In this document: piece by piece, positions 53,046 to 61,837 of the stretch
Position numbering within the stretch: position 1 is the stretch's first letter
Layout: every line of letters starts with the position of its first letter
Translations under genes and position numbers: made by a program
Source of the DNA: DT-110 sp030148525
GTDB taxonomy: Bacteria > Bacteroidota > Bacteroidia > Chitinophagales > Saprospiraceae
Length of the DNA stretch: 64,000 nucleotides
NCBI GenBank assembly: GCA_965227445.1
Contig: OZ245751.1
Span: forward strand, 868,001 to 932,000
Direction: 5' to 3'
The notes under the pieces: generated by a model
Database searches by the model: none
Seen by the model: only the letters and a program-made list of their open reading frames with translations
What the model was told of the DNA's origin: nothing

Positions 53046-53588
53046 TTGCCCGATTCAACCGATCCTACAAATTGGACGCAAAAGCTGCGGGATAACCCAG
53101 CCGAAGCTATCGATCAGTTGTTCCGGGAACACTACCGTTTCCTGTGCCTGGCCGTATACCGGATCATTCCGGATCGGGATACGGCCGAAGACCTGGTCCA
53201 GGATGTCTTCGTGGAGCTGTGGCGCAAGCATCGGCAATTAACAGTGCAGCAGTCCATGCGTGCCTACCTCAAAAGATCGGCGGTCAACAAGGCTCTGAAC
53301 TATATCAGAGACCGGAAAATCCATCTGGTGGATACTCCTCTGAACCCCATTCCGGCACTCCAGCCACCAGTGGTACAGCAACTGGCTGCGGAGGAGTTGC
53401 AACAATATATTGATGCCGCTATCGATCGGCTTCCCGAACGGTGCAGACTCGTATTTGTACTTAGTCGTTTTGAAGACATGAGCTATAAGGAAATCTCGGA
53501 TAAACTTGGTATTTCTGTGAAAACTGTCGAAAATCAGGTATCCAAGGCATTGCGTTTACTGCGCGATCAACTGGGCCCATACTTATAA
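53046..53588 (+). CDS. ECF sigma factor of a FecI/FecR-type system
   Basis: 180 residues from TTG 53046. Region 2: QLFREHYRFLCLAVYRIIPD followed by RDTAEDLVQDVFVELW. Region 4: LPERCRLVFVLSRFEDMSYK then EISDKLGISVKTVENQVSKA. The V-K-T-V-E-N-Q helix is typical of Bacteroidota FecI-like sigmas (sigma-70 family of the Bacteroides expansion). Followed by a FecR anti-sigma gene and a TonB receptor with an STN domain, so it is expected to be switched on by ligand binding at the outer membrane. Confidence 0.92.
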   Translation: MPDSTDPTNWTQKLRDNPAEAIDQLFREHYRFLCLAVYRIIPDRDTAEDLVQDVFVELWRKHRQLTVQQSMRAYLKRSAVNKALNYIRDRKIHLVDTPLNPIPALQPPVVQQLAAEELQQYIDAAIDRLPERCRLVFVLSRFEDMSYKEISDKLGISVKTVENQVSKALRLLRDQLGPYL

Positions 53589-53689
53589 TAACCGGGCTTA
53601 TGTCAGTGGGGTGACAAAAGCCGGGGTTTCTCAAAAAGAGGACCACACCGCATAGGGGCCTGACCCTTTATTGGTGTCAACGTACCAGA

Positions 53690-54691
53690 ATGCAAGAACA
53701 CATGAATAAACTGTTTAGGCTTTTCAGCAAACACAAAAAGGGGAGGCTATCCGATCCGGAAGCTGCTGCTTTTCAAAAAGTTCAGCAAGAAGATCCGGAA
53801 ATGCACCGCCAGCTCGATCGCATCTGGTCGGCTTCGGGTTCCTATAAGGAAGGAGCCTGGGACCCCGATGTGGAGAGCGGGCTTTCCCGTTTGCACCAAC
53901 GCCTGGGCAAAGAAGTAGTTCCTGGTCCGCGTCCTGTTTGGCGTAATCCGATATTACGCGTTGCCGCTTCTTTGGTGTTCTTGCTGGTTGCCGGAGCGGT
54001 TATACGGCACTTTGTTATCGGGGATCAGCCCGGCTTATTGGAGGTCGTAAATGCCCGGCAAGACCAGGAAGTCCACCGATTACCAGATGGGTCGTTGGTG
54101 CGGCTGTCTCCCGGTGCCACCCTTACTTATCCCGACAATCTGAATGACCTTCCGATTCGGGAGGTGTCAGTAACGGGTACGGGGTATTTCGCAGTGACTT
54201 CCCGTCCCGAACAGCCTTTTATCGTGCACACGGAGGTCACCGATATCCGTGTGTTGGGCACGCGCTTCCTGGTCGTGGAAGAAGCTAATGCCGGACGAAC
54301 TATCGTGGAAGTCGAAGAGGGCAAGGTCGCTTTTCACGAGCGCGGCAGCAGGGATACCCTGGTCTTGGCCCACGCTGAGCGTGGCGTTTGTATTACCGGA
54401 GGGGATATGCTCAAAGAGTCTTTTCTCATCGAAGAGATTCAAACACCAACTCATACCATTAATGTTTTTCGGGAACGATTGTCTTCACTGGCCGATCAAC
54501 TGTACACCTGGAGCAATGAGGACCTCATCGTTCCGGCGGCTCTTTCCGATTGTGAGATTAGTGGTCGTATTGATATTTCCTCCCGCCACCGGTTTATGGA
54601 AAGCATTCAGGCCCTCGGCTACGAAATATCCGAAGGGACAGCTGGCTCCTTATTGCTAAGCGGCGCCTGTCCGGAGCAGTCCAGTAACTGA
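53690..54691 (+). CDS. FecR-family transmembrane anti-sigma factor
   Basis: 333 residues. Cytoplasmic helical N-terminus (1 to about 85, KLFRLFSKHKKGRLSDPEAA), one membrane segment (about 90-108, VAASLVFLLVAGAVIRHFVI), then the FecR domain (VHRLPDGSLVRLSPGATLTY; TGTGYFAVTSRPEQPFIVHT; VLGTRFLVVEE) and a C-terminal STN-like domain (TINVFRERLSSLADQLYTWS onward) that probably contacts the receptor. It holds the ECF sigma inactive until the TonB receptor signals. ATG 53702 is an alternative start. 101 bases behind the sigma gene. Confidence 0.92.
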   Translation: MQEHMNKLFRLFSKHKKGRLSDPEAAAFQKVQQEDPEMHRQLDRIWSASGSYKEGAWDPDVESGLSRLHQRLGKEVVPGPRPVWRNPILRVAASLVFLLVAGAVIRHFVIGDQPGLLEVVNARQDQEVHRLPDGSLVRLSPGATLTYPDNLNDLPIREVSVTGTGYFAVTSRPEQPFIVHTEVTDIRVLGTRFLVVEEANAGRTIVEVEEGKVAFHERGSRDTLVLAHAERGVCITGGDMLKESFLIEEIQTPTHTINVFRERLSSLADQLYTWSNEDLIVPAALSDCEISGRIDISSRHRFMESIQALGYEISEGTAGSLLLSGACPEQSSN

Positions 54692-54819
54692 TTATCAGCC
54701 TTTTTTAAGAGTACCTTAAGGCAGTGCGCCTTTGCTAAACTCATTTTTTCCCGTTAAATTAGGTGGTAATTCCAACGATTTTGCCCCGATTATCGTCTGG
54801 CTTACCAACGACGGGTTTA

Positions 54820-57492
54820 ATGCGCACACAGTTTATCACCTTGCTGCTCTTTTTTCTGGGGTGGACATCACTGTCCGCACAGTCCCCGTTGGATCGTACG
54901 GTAAGCATTTCTTTTGTTCAGCAAAACCTGGATGAAGCATTGTTTCAATTGATGGTCGATGAGGAAATTCCACTCTTATTCCACAACGGAATCCTTCCGG
55001 TCAAGCCCATTCACCTTCGTTTTCAGAAAGAAAAAGTCAGTCGGGTCCTCGATGTTTTATTAGAGGACACTGGTGTGGAATACGCCTGGAATGGCCGCCA
55101 GGTCGTTCTGACTGAACGCAAAAGCATTCCTCAGCCAGCAACCTACACGGTAAGTGGGTACATCGAAGCGGCCGGATCGGGGGAGCGATTATCCGAAACA
55201 ACGGTGTACAGCCCATCGGCTGACCGCGGTGTTTTTTCTAACGAATTTGGCTTCTTTAGCCTAACTCTGCCAGCAGGTCATCACGAGTTGTTGATTTCTT
55301 ACCTGGGGTTTCGACCTCGCCAGTTGTCCGTTGACCTTATGGCCGATACGGTGCTGCTTATCAATTTAGCAGCTGACCTGACCCTGCGTCCGGTAACCGT
55401 TACGGCCTCTGATTCCTCTTTCCTGCGTCGGCCGCTTGACTTTAGTGCGGATGAGCTAATACCGTCCGAAGGCGAGTCCCTGCCTCGTTTAGGCGGTGAG
55501 TACGATCTGATGCGGCTTGTTCATCTGCTGCCGGGCGTCCAAACCGGAGCGGATGGTATTGGTGGTATCTTCGTTCGGGGCGGAAATGCCGGGCACAACC
55601 TGGTTATTATCGACGATGTACCAATTTACAATGTAAATCACGCCGGAGGTTTACTGTCGGTTTTCAATACCAGTACCATTAAATCGGTTCGACTCATGAA
55701 GGGGGCTATCCCGGCTCGCTATGGGGGGCGATTGTCCTCTGTAATGGACGTACGCACCCGCGATGGCAATAAGGTCGATTGGCAAGGTGAAGCCTCCCTG
55801 GGGTTACTGAGCAGTAACCTCACGCTGGAGGGGCCCATTGTACGTGGTAAAAGTTCGGTACTCATTTCGGGGCGTGGTTCCCTGCTCAATCTGTATTTGC
55901 GTCCGGGCATGCGCACTTATAAAGCACGACGGGGAGAGAACGGATCTACTGAATACGGCTTTTACGACCTTACGGCAAAAGTGTCCCACACGTTTTCTGA
56001 AACAGATAAAATATACCTGAGCTATTATCAGGGTCGGGATGATTTTAGCAATTTCGGCCAACGCACCGATGTCTTCGGCCTGACCGATATACAAGGAAAT
56101 AATTATGGCTTTCGCCTAAAACAATCCTACGACGAACATTTTGACTGGGGAAACCGGGCCTGGTCGCTGCGCTGGAACCACTTGCTCAATCCGCAACTCT
56201 TCCTGAATACCACGGTGACATATAGTCAGATGGACGTAAATATCAACTACTCTGACCGGGATACGCTGGAGATTTACCAACCGGCCCCCGTGCTTTCTAC
56301 CAGTTTAACGGCGGGCGAATACCATTCAGATGTCCGGGAGGGCGGTGTTCAATTTGATTTCCACTGGGCACCAAATGCCCGTAATGAAGTGCGGTTCGGG
56401 GCACAATTCAAAAAGTCTTTATTCCAGCCCGGAGTCATTCGCTTCACAAATCAATCACTGGAAAACCAGGATTTCCCAACCATTCACCGAAATGAGCACG
56501 ACGTCAGTGCGCAAAATTTGTACATAGAGAACCGACAACAGCTCGGGGATCAACTCATCCTGAATTACGGTTTACGTTTGGGCGGTTTTCGGACGGGATC
56601 CACTAATTACTGGGCATTGCAGCCCCGTTTTTCGGCCACCTGGTTGGCCTCCAAGAAGCTAATGTTGCGAGCTTCGGTGAGTAAGAACAATCAGTTCGTA
56701 CACCTCTTATCCAATAATGCTATCGGACTACCCACCGATCTTTGGGTGCCTTCCACGGAGGATATTCAACCCCAAAAAGCCTGGCAGGTAACCCTGGGAG
56801 GAGATATCCGGTTGGGTGATGCCTGGTCGTTCAGTATGGAAGGTTACGCCAAGCGGATGGACCAATTACTGAGCTATTCCGAGGGAATAACCTTTGTGGA
56901 TGACTGGGAGAATAATGTGACACAGGGTGAGGGGGAAGCCTTCGGTATTGATATCATGTTGCGCAAGCAGCGCGGTAAGACTAAAGGGTGGTTAAGTTAC
57001 AGCCTCGCCTGGGCAAACCGTAGCTTTGACCGTATTAACTTCGGCGACGTGTATCCCTTTAAGTACGATCGCCGGCACGATATCAAACTGGTGCTCATTC
57101 AGGAGATCAATGATCATTGGGAGTTTTCCGGCAGTTGGATATTCGGGACCGGACTGGCATTCAGCCTGCCACTGGAGCAATTTGAAGTCTCCTTTCCCGG
57201 GGTACCCGAACTACCCATTGTAGGCGTGGATTACGGAGCAAAAAACCAATACCGTTTGCCGTATTATCACCGGCTGGATTTTAGTATCAATTACCGATCC
57301 TTCGCGAATAACGGATTGGAGCACCGTTTCCAGGCCGGCGTATACAACGCTTACAATCGCAATAACCCCCTGTACTATAAATTTGATCGCAGCCTGGTAG
57401 TTTCTGATAACGAGCTGGTAGAACAACGAGAATTCGTCGGAGTACGATTGCTGCCCATATTGCCCTCCCTTAGCTATTCTCTTCGATTTTAA
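54820..57492 (+). CDS. TonB-dependent receptor with STN signalling domain (FecA-like transducer)
   Basis: 890 residues from ATG 54820 (MRTQFITLLLFFLGWTSLSA-Q, a signal peptide); the frame continuing to 54763 is not preferred. Domains: STN (residues about 25-100, VSISFVQQNLDEALFQLMVD), carboxypeptidase-regulatory-like (about 110-185), plug (about 225-340, with GIGGIFVRGGNAGHNLVIID and GAIPARYGGRLSSVMDVRTR), then the barrel ending in SYSLRF. The STN domain is what distinguishes signalling receptors. The plug type (IFVRGGNAGHNLVIIDD) is the class that usually pairs with DUF4249 lipoproteins. Ligand unknown. Confidence 0.93.
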   Translation: MRTQFITLLLFFLGWTSLSAQSPLDRTVSISFVQQNLDEALFQLMVDEEIPLLFHNGILPVKPIHLRFQKEKVSRVLDVLLEDTGVEYAWNGRQVVLTERKSIPQPATYTVSGYIEAAGSGERLSETTVYSPSADRGVFSNEFGFFSLTLPAGHHELLISYLGFRPRQLSVDLMADTVLLINLAADLTLRPVTVTASDSSFLRRPLDFSADELIPSEGESLPRLGGEYDLMRLVHLLPGVQTGADGIGGIFVRGGNAGHNLVIIDDVPIYNVNHAGGLLSVFNTSTIKSVRLMKGAIPARYGGRLSSVMDVRTRDGNKVDWQGEASLGLLSSNLTLEGPIVRGKSSVLISGRGSLLNLYLRPGMRTYKARRGENGSTEYGFYDLTAKVSHTFSETDKIYLSYYQGRDDFSNFGQRTDVFGLTDIQGNNYGFRLKQSYDEHFDWGNRAWSLRWNHLLNPQLFLNTTVTYSQMDVNINYSDRDTLEIYQPAPVLSTSLTAGEYHSDVREGGVQFDFHWAPNARNEVRFGAQFKKSLFQPGVIRFTNQSLENQDFPTIHRNEHDVSAQNLYIENRQQLGDQLILNYGLRLGGFRTGSTNYWALQPRFSATWLASKKLMLRASVSKNNQFVHLLSNNAIGLPTDLWVPSTEDIQPQKAWQVTLGGDIRLGDAWSFSMEGYAKRMDQLLSYSEGITFVDDWENNVTQGEGEAFGIDIMLRKQRGKTKGWLSYSLAWANRSFDRINFGDVYPFKYDRRHDIKLVLIQEINDHWEFSGSWIFGTGLAFSLPLEQFEVSFPGVPELPIVGVDYGAKNQYRLPYYHRLDFSINYRSFANNGLEHRFQAGVYNAYNRNNPLYYKFDRSLVVSDNELVEQREFVGVRLLPILPSLSYSLRF

Positions 57493-57520
57493 GTATATTG
57501 TATGTAAATACGCTCATTTA

Positions 57521-58450
57521 ATGCGACTGTACACCTCCCGTTTGTGGTTTCCCGTATTTCTGATTTGTGGCTTGTTCGCCTGTGAACAGCCCGTGGATTT
57601 GAATATACAGACTCCAGCCCCGAAACTCGTGGTCATCAGTAACTTTACCGCACAAAGCGACCTGCGGGTTCGCGTTACCAGCAGCCAGCCGGTCATTACC
57701 TCCAATGAAACAGCTTTTATCTACGACGCAGATGTCGCCCTTTACCAGGGGGACTTATTTTTACAGGATCTCACCTTGAAAAATGATGTGCAGGATCCGT
57801 ACTATACTACGTCCCAATTCAGTCCGGTACCCGGGCTGGAGTATACCATTAGGGTGTCAGCTCCGGGGTATGCCTCCGTCGAAGGAAGGAGCAGTATTCC
57901 GGAACAAGTTGATATTTCAGACTTGCAGATAGTGGATCTCTCCAACCAATTGGAGCCCAAAGGCACGCTTAATCGCCTTAATTATAAAGTGAACCTTGAG
58001 TTTGCTGACCGGGAAAGCGAACGCAATTTTTACCACCTCACCCTCTCCCAGGAGTTTTTATCGTTCGAATTAGTTGACGGGGATACCATCATCACCTCCC
58101 GTCGGGATCGCCGCCTGCAATTCGACCCCAATTCTGGAAATAACCTGCAGGTGATTCACTACGATGGTAGTATTCTTTTTGAAGATACGCCTTTCAACGG
58201 TCGTCAGCAGACCTTCTCCCTACCAGTGGAGATTCGGTATAAGGCTTCTCGTGAAATCCCCGGGCGATTGGTCGCCGAACTCCGGGTGGTGACCGAAGAG
58301 TACTATCTATTCCACACCTCTCTCAGCCGACAACAACAAACGCCTGATCAGCCCTATGCCGATCCCGTCATCCTGTATAACAATATCAAGAACGGTCACG
58401 GAATATTTGCCGGCTACTCTTCCAGTGTAGCATCGGTCGAGGTCCGATAA
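57521..58450 (+). CDS. DUF4249 outer-membrane lipoprotein
   Basis: 309 residues. Lipoprotein signal with lipobox LFAC (Cys 21), followed by EQPVDLNIQTPAPKLVVISN, the usual DUF4249 opening. Beta-rich body with DVQDPYYTTSQFSPVPGLEY and a final FAGYSSSVASVEV. DUF4249 proteins follow STN-type TonB receptors in Bacteroidota and probably act as surface lipoprotein partners, comparable to SusD. 28 bp behind the receptor gene; last of the four-gene locus sigma/FecR/receptor/DUF4249. Confidence 0.88.
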   Translation: MRLYTSRLWFPVFLICGLFACEQPVDLNIQTPAPKLVVISNFTAQSDLRVRVTSSQPVITSNETAFIYDADVALYQGDLFLQDLTLKNDVQDPYYTTSQFSPVPGLEYTIRVSAPGYASVEGRSSIPEQVDISDLQIVDLSNQLEPKGTLNRLNYKVNLEFADRESERNFYHLTLSQEFLSFELVDGDTIITSRRDRRLQFDPNSGNNLQVIHYDGSILFEDTPFNGRQQTFSLPVEIRYKASREIPGRLVAELRVVTEEYYLFHTSLSRQQQTPDQPYADPVILYNNIKNGHGIFAGYSSSVASVEVR

Positions 58451-58576
58451 TTGGCTTTTTTCCTTTTTTTCAAAAAAATAGTAGGGTTGCGTAGGGGTAC
58501 CCCCAATTTTTCGTGTCTATGCGAGTGTAAGACCAAACGAATAGAAGTTTCTTTTGGATTTCTTTACCAAAAATGT

Positions 58577-59263
58577 ATGGACATGAAGATGGATGCCAAA
58601 CGCGTTTTCCTGGAGCAATTTCCGCTATTCAGCTACCTGAATGAATCGGAAAAAGCAGAGCTTGCCGAATTGGCCGAACACCGGGTCATTGCCAAACACG
58701 AAATGATCTATCAGCCCGGACAAGCCTCCGATACCATGTTCTTCCTGTTGCGTGGAGCCGTTAAAATCGGCACCCATTCCAATGACGGGAAAGAAGTGAT
58801 CAAGGCCCTTATTCATCCATTGGCAATGTTCGGCGAATTGGGCCTGATCGGGGAAGAAAATCGCAAGGATTTTGCCCAGGTTCTGAAGGATGATATTCAG
58901 GTGCTTTGCATTAAGGTGTTGGACTTCAAGCGGATGATGCGGGATAATTTTGATCTGTGTAACCGGGTCATGATGCTATTCGGAACCCGACTGATGCAAG
59001 CGGAGGAAAAATTGGAAAGCCTCATTTTTAAGGATGCGCGTACCCGGATCATCGAGTTTATCCGGGATTCGGTAAACCAACGCGGAAAACGCATCGGTTA
59101 CGAGATGCTGCTTAAGCATTCCCTGACCCACCAGGATATTGCCAACATTACTTGTACCTCGCGCCAAACGGTAACCCTGGTGCTGAATGAACTAAAGAAA
59201 TCGGACCTCATCCACTTCAATCGCGGACGAATTCTGGTGCGCGACATGGCACGCCTGGCGTAA
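58577..59263 (+). CDS. Crp/Fnr-family transcriptional regulator
   Basis: 228 residues from ATG 58577 (MDMKMDAKRVFLEQFPLFSY); the frame continuing to 58451 adds residues unlike the family. Cyclic-nucleotide-binding fold: MIYQPGQASDTMFFLLRGAV then KIGTHSNDGKEVIKALIHPL and AMFGELGLIGEENR. C-terminal Crp-type winged helix with HQDIANITCTSRQTVTLVLN followed by ELKKSDLIHFNRGRILV. The FGELGLIGEE segment lacks the Arg-Ser pair that binds cAMP in Crp, and there is no Fnr cysteine cluster, so the effector is unknown. Similar regulators are common in Bacteroidota. A palindrome GGGGTACCCC lies at about 58495-58504 in its leader. Confidence 0.9.
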   Translation: MDMKMDAKRVFLEQFPLFSYLNESEKAELAELAEHRVIAKHEMIYQPGQASDTMFFLLRGAVKIGTHSNDGKEVIKALIHPLAMFGELGLIGEENRKDFAQVLKDDIQVLCIKVLDFKRMMRDNFDLCNRVMMLFGTRLMQAEEKLESLIFKDARTRIIEFIRDSVNQRGKRIGYEMLLKHSLTHQDIANITCTSRQTVTLVLNELKKSDLIHFNRGRILVRDMARLA

Positions 59264-59290
59264 AAAACACATGTATTGCTCCAAATAAAC

Positions 59291-59325
59291 GGGGCTGAAC
59301 CCTTCCGGGATCAGCCCCATTTTAT
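59291..59325 (+). terminator. Terminator behind the Crp/Fnr gene
   Basis: GGGGCTGA at 59291-59298 pairs with TCAGCCCC at 59311-59318 around CCC/GGG pairs, followed by ATTTTATT. Confidence 0.85.
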
Positions 59326-59365
59326 TAAGATTGGTATGCAAGTTATTTTTTGACGGGTTACCCGA

Positions 59366-60133
59366 CTATTGTTTGTTGAGTGACCAGTTGTAGTTTTGGT
59401 AGCTGACCGAAGCGTCGGAGGCAATGGTCGTTTTACTGTACTTGTTCAGGTATTGGATCAGGTTGTCAAAGTCTTCACCATACCAGTCAAATATCTTTGA
59501 AACTGTAACTGATTGTTTGCTGATCTTATTGTAAGCGGGGTTGTTAATAAACGATCTGGCCTGACGATCCAGTGTCTCCTCCAGGTTTTGCGCGGTATAT
59601 GCTTTATTGAGTAATGGGGGGCACGACTCAGCCGCACAATTCACCGCAAAGTGGATGCGCGCATCTTTGAAGCGCGGACGCAGAATATCGTTCTCAATGT
59701 TATTCAGCGAATACGTCTGATCACCCAGTTCAATCCACTTCCGGTCCCATACCTTACCATTATCGAGATTCGTAATGGAGGAAAGCGGGTAGTTTTCCAG
59801 TATCAACTGAATAGTAAACGCATTATAGGCGTTGATCCAGTAGGCCATTTTTTCGGAGCGCGACCAGGCATCAGTGGGGTGATTGTCAGCCAGCATATTT
59901 AAATATTCGTTCAGTTCACCCTGATCTTTTTTAAAGCCGGCGTAGTTCACATCTCCCTTGGCAGTGACGTGCTTTTGCAATAATTTGTCCCAGCTGCTAT
60001 GATCTACGGTCAACCGGGTAACATTATCTTCCCGGACTTGATCACTAATTGATGGTGTTTCTGATTTGCAGTGGACTAAGGTGGTACTCAGTAGCAAAAT
60101 GGTCCATGTGAGAAATCGCATTGTCTGTTTCAT
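59366..60133 (-). CDS. DUF547 lipoprotein
   Basis: 255 residues from ATG 60133 (MKQTMRFLTW); ATG 60121 is also possible. Lipobox LVHC near residue 19. DUF547 core: SEKMAYWINAYNAFTIQLIL followed by ENYPLSSITN, then HFAVNCAAESCPPLLNKAY, with the paired Cys, and a late KIFDWYGEDF. DUF547 proteins have a papain-like/transglutaminase-like fold, Cys in NCA being the probable nucleophile position; no activity has been settled. It stands alone; divergent from the TapB-like gene, 166 bp apart. Confidence 0.85.
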   Translation of the reverse strand: MKQTMRFLTWTILLLSTTLVHCKSETPSISDQVREDNVTRLTVDHSSWDKLLQKHVTAKGDVNYAGFKKDQGELNEYLNMLADNHPTDAWSRSEKMAYWINAYNAFTIQLILENYPLSSITNLDNGKVWDRKWIELGDQTYSLNNIENDILRPRFKDARIHFAVNCAAESCPPLLNKAYTAQNLEETLDRQARSFINNPAYNKISKQSVTVSKIFDWYGEDFDNLIQYLNKYSKTTIASDASVSYQNYNWSLNKQ

Positions 60134-60299
60134 TTTGTGTATTTTGGCGTAAGCCAACACATAGCGGGCTGGCTTCCATTATGTATAACCCTTCATTTGA
60201 CTGCAGTGTTGCTTGCCAGTCACCTGCATGTAGCCATCCGGACACATTTAACGTAGCTTTAAGCTTTTTATTCACTCATCATAACAACGCAATATCCCA

Positions 60300-60992
60300 A
60301 TGAGAACCGTATTAATCTTATTGTGCACCCTGTTTACAGTCTCCCTGTCGGCCCAAAACAGCTGTTCTACCTATTTTCCTTTCAAAGAAGGAATGACCCT
60401 GGAGTATCAGTATTACAATAAAAAGGACAAGCTGGAAGGTACCTCTACGCAGTCGATTCAGGATGTTTCCGAAAACGGAGGCGAGATTACCGCCAAAGTA
60501 TCAACCCAAATGACCGATGCCAAAGGTAAGGAGAGCATCGACGGCAGCTTTACGGTGACCTGCAGCGGCGGCATATTCGAAATGGACATGTCGCAAATGG
60601 TGCCAGCCGAAAGCATGGCCGCAATGGGTGGTGGTGATGCGGAAATGAAAATGTCGGGCGATGGGTTCCGCCTGCCCACCGATGCCCAAATCGGTCAGGA
60701 TATTCCCGATTCGGAAAACACCATCGAAATCAAAGCCGGCGTCATGAATATGAATATGACGCTGAATTTGATCGATCAAAAGGTGGAGGCTCGTGAAACC
60801 ATCACGACTCCCGCCGGAACTTTTGATTGCATTCGTTTCTCCTATGTGGCTGCCACAAAAATGTCGATTATGAAGACGGAAAATCGCACCGTGAATTGGT
60901 ACGCCGATGGTGTGGGGACCGTTCGCTCCGAAACCTATAATAAAAAGGGAAAGCTGCAGTCTTACATGGTACTGTCCGGCTATGAGGAGTAA
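60300..60992 (+). CDS. Exported TapB/DUF3108-like protein
   Basis: 230 residues with a signal peptide ending LSAQ (19). The mature part opens YFPFKEGMTLEYQYYNKKDK, has a Met-rich middle (MDMSQMVPAESMAAMGGGDA then EMKMSGDGF) and closes with TPAGTFDCIRFSY, NWYADGVGTVRSETYNKKGK. The FPFKEG-x-x-LEY opening and the TPAGTFDCxxF segment are typical of the DUF3108/TapB-like envelope proteins of Bacteroidota; function unknown. The unusual methionine content (about twelve Met between residues 90 and 165) could matter for metal or oxidant binding, but this is only a suggestion. Confidence 0.75.
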   Translation: MRTVLILLCTLFTVSLSAQNSCSTYFPFKEGMTLEYQYYNKKDKLEGTSTQSIQDVSENGGEITAKVSTQMTDAKGKESIDGSFTVTCSGGIFEMDMSQMVPAESMAAMGGGDAEMKMSGDGFRLPTDAQIGQDIPDSENTIEIKAGVMNMNMTLNLIDQKVEARETITTPAGTFDCIRFSYVAATKMSIMKTENRTVNWYADGVGTVRSETYNKKGKLQSYMVLSGYEE

Positions 60993-60997
60993 GTTTT

Positions 60998-61265
60998 TTA
61001 GAGCGTGTTTGGGATTTGTTTTTGATGGCGAAAATGTCTAGAATTTGGTTCTCACAAAGCCTTTTTTGAGCTTCGTAGCATGGCTACGGGGCGAAAAAAG
61101 GCTGCAGTGAGGTTCAAATATACCGCTTCCGAAAAGGATTGGGCTTTGCCCAACCTTTTCACGCGAGTATATACTCGACTCGAAGTGGTTTGGATTCCCA
61201 AACCACTTCGTTGTCGGTATAATAGACATTTGCAGTCCAAAGGATAAATCCCAAACACGCTCTAA
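60998..61265. repeat. MITE-like inverted-repeat element, 268 bp
   Basis: TTAGAGCGTGTTTGGGATTT at 60998-61017 is the exact reverse complement of 61246-61265. Inside are a second inverted pair (AAATGTCTA near 61033, TAGACATTT near 61223), a hairpin AGCCTTTTTT...AAAAAAGGCT around GTAGC/GCTAC (61060-61104) and the complete 103-bp repeat (61119-61221). No coding capacity. The termini end in TA, possibly a target duplication. It starts 6 bases past the TapB-like stop. Confidence 0.8.
61119..61221 (+). repeat. 103-bp three-hairpin repeat nested in the MITE-like element
   Basis: Identical to 37144-37246 from TATACCG to CGGTATA. Its presence between the two inner arms of the outer inverted repeat shows insertion of one element into the other, or joint mobility. 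Confidence 0.9.
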
Positions 61266-61274
61266 GGTGCTTTC

Positions 61275-61314
61275 GCAAAAAAATAAGCCGCTGCCCGAAC
61301 TGGCAGCGGCTTTT
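61275..61314. terminator. Bidirectional terminator beside the MITE-like element
   Basis: AAGCCGCTGCC pairs with GGCAGCGGCTT (6-nt loop) with A7 on the left and TTTTG on the right; on the minus strand it closes the gene at 61347-61727. Confidence 0.85.
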
Positions 61315-61346
61315 GTACATGGGATTATCAATGTGGTTGTGCCGGG

Positions 61347-61727
61347 CTAGGGTCGAAGCAGGTTTATATACCCCTGAATGGTTTTTTGGCTGTTTTCGCC
61401 AGGGGCTGCCTCCAATGAATACGAGATGACGTAATAGTAAACGGCCTGCGGAAGGTCTTCGCTGCCAGAGCGTCCGTCCCAGGTGAAGTCAGATTGCTCA
61501 GATTTGAAATGCAAACCACCCCAGCGATCATAGATGCGTACCTGAAAGTCACTAAAGGTGCAGGTAGTACCAGGGTAAATAGCAAATTCATCATTCCGTG
61601 CATCTCCGTTTGGGGAGAAAGCATCCGGAACGTAAATGTCGCATTCTGCATCATTATCACTGACGGTATTCGGGGAAATCGGACCCCAAAGGATGAGCCC
61701 TGCCCATAGTAAAACGGTCCAGTTCAT
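61347..61727 (-). CDS. Small exported protein consisting of a gliding-motility C-terminal (CHU_C, type B T9SS) domain
   Basis: 126 residues: a signal-like N-terminus (MNWTVLLWAGLILWGPIS) directly followed by one CHU_C domain: CDIYVPDAFSPNGDARNDEF, VRIYDRWGGLHFKS, FTWDGRSGSEDLPQAVYYYV and the final KTIQGYINLLRP. This domain is normally the C-terminal sorting tail of very large T9SS cargo proteins; here it is almost the whole protein. It may be an intact mini-cargo or the remnant of a larger gene, though no upstream coding sequence remains. Confidence 0.82.
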   Translation of the reverse strand: MNWTVLLWAGLILWGPISPNTVSDNDAECDIYVPDAFSPNGDARNDEFAIYPGTTCTFSDFQVRIYDRWGGLHFKSEQSDFTWDGRSGSEDLPQAVYYYVISYSLEAAPGENSQKTIQGYINLLRP

Positions 61728-61837
61728 GAGATTCGGTTTTTAGCGCCGTAAAAGTACTGTTTCTCCATAATTGACCACCCGAATGGTAAGGCTGTTTAGG
61801 ATATGGTGTAATAAACAGGTGTGAGGTATGAGATGCC

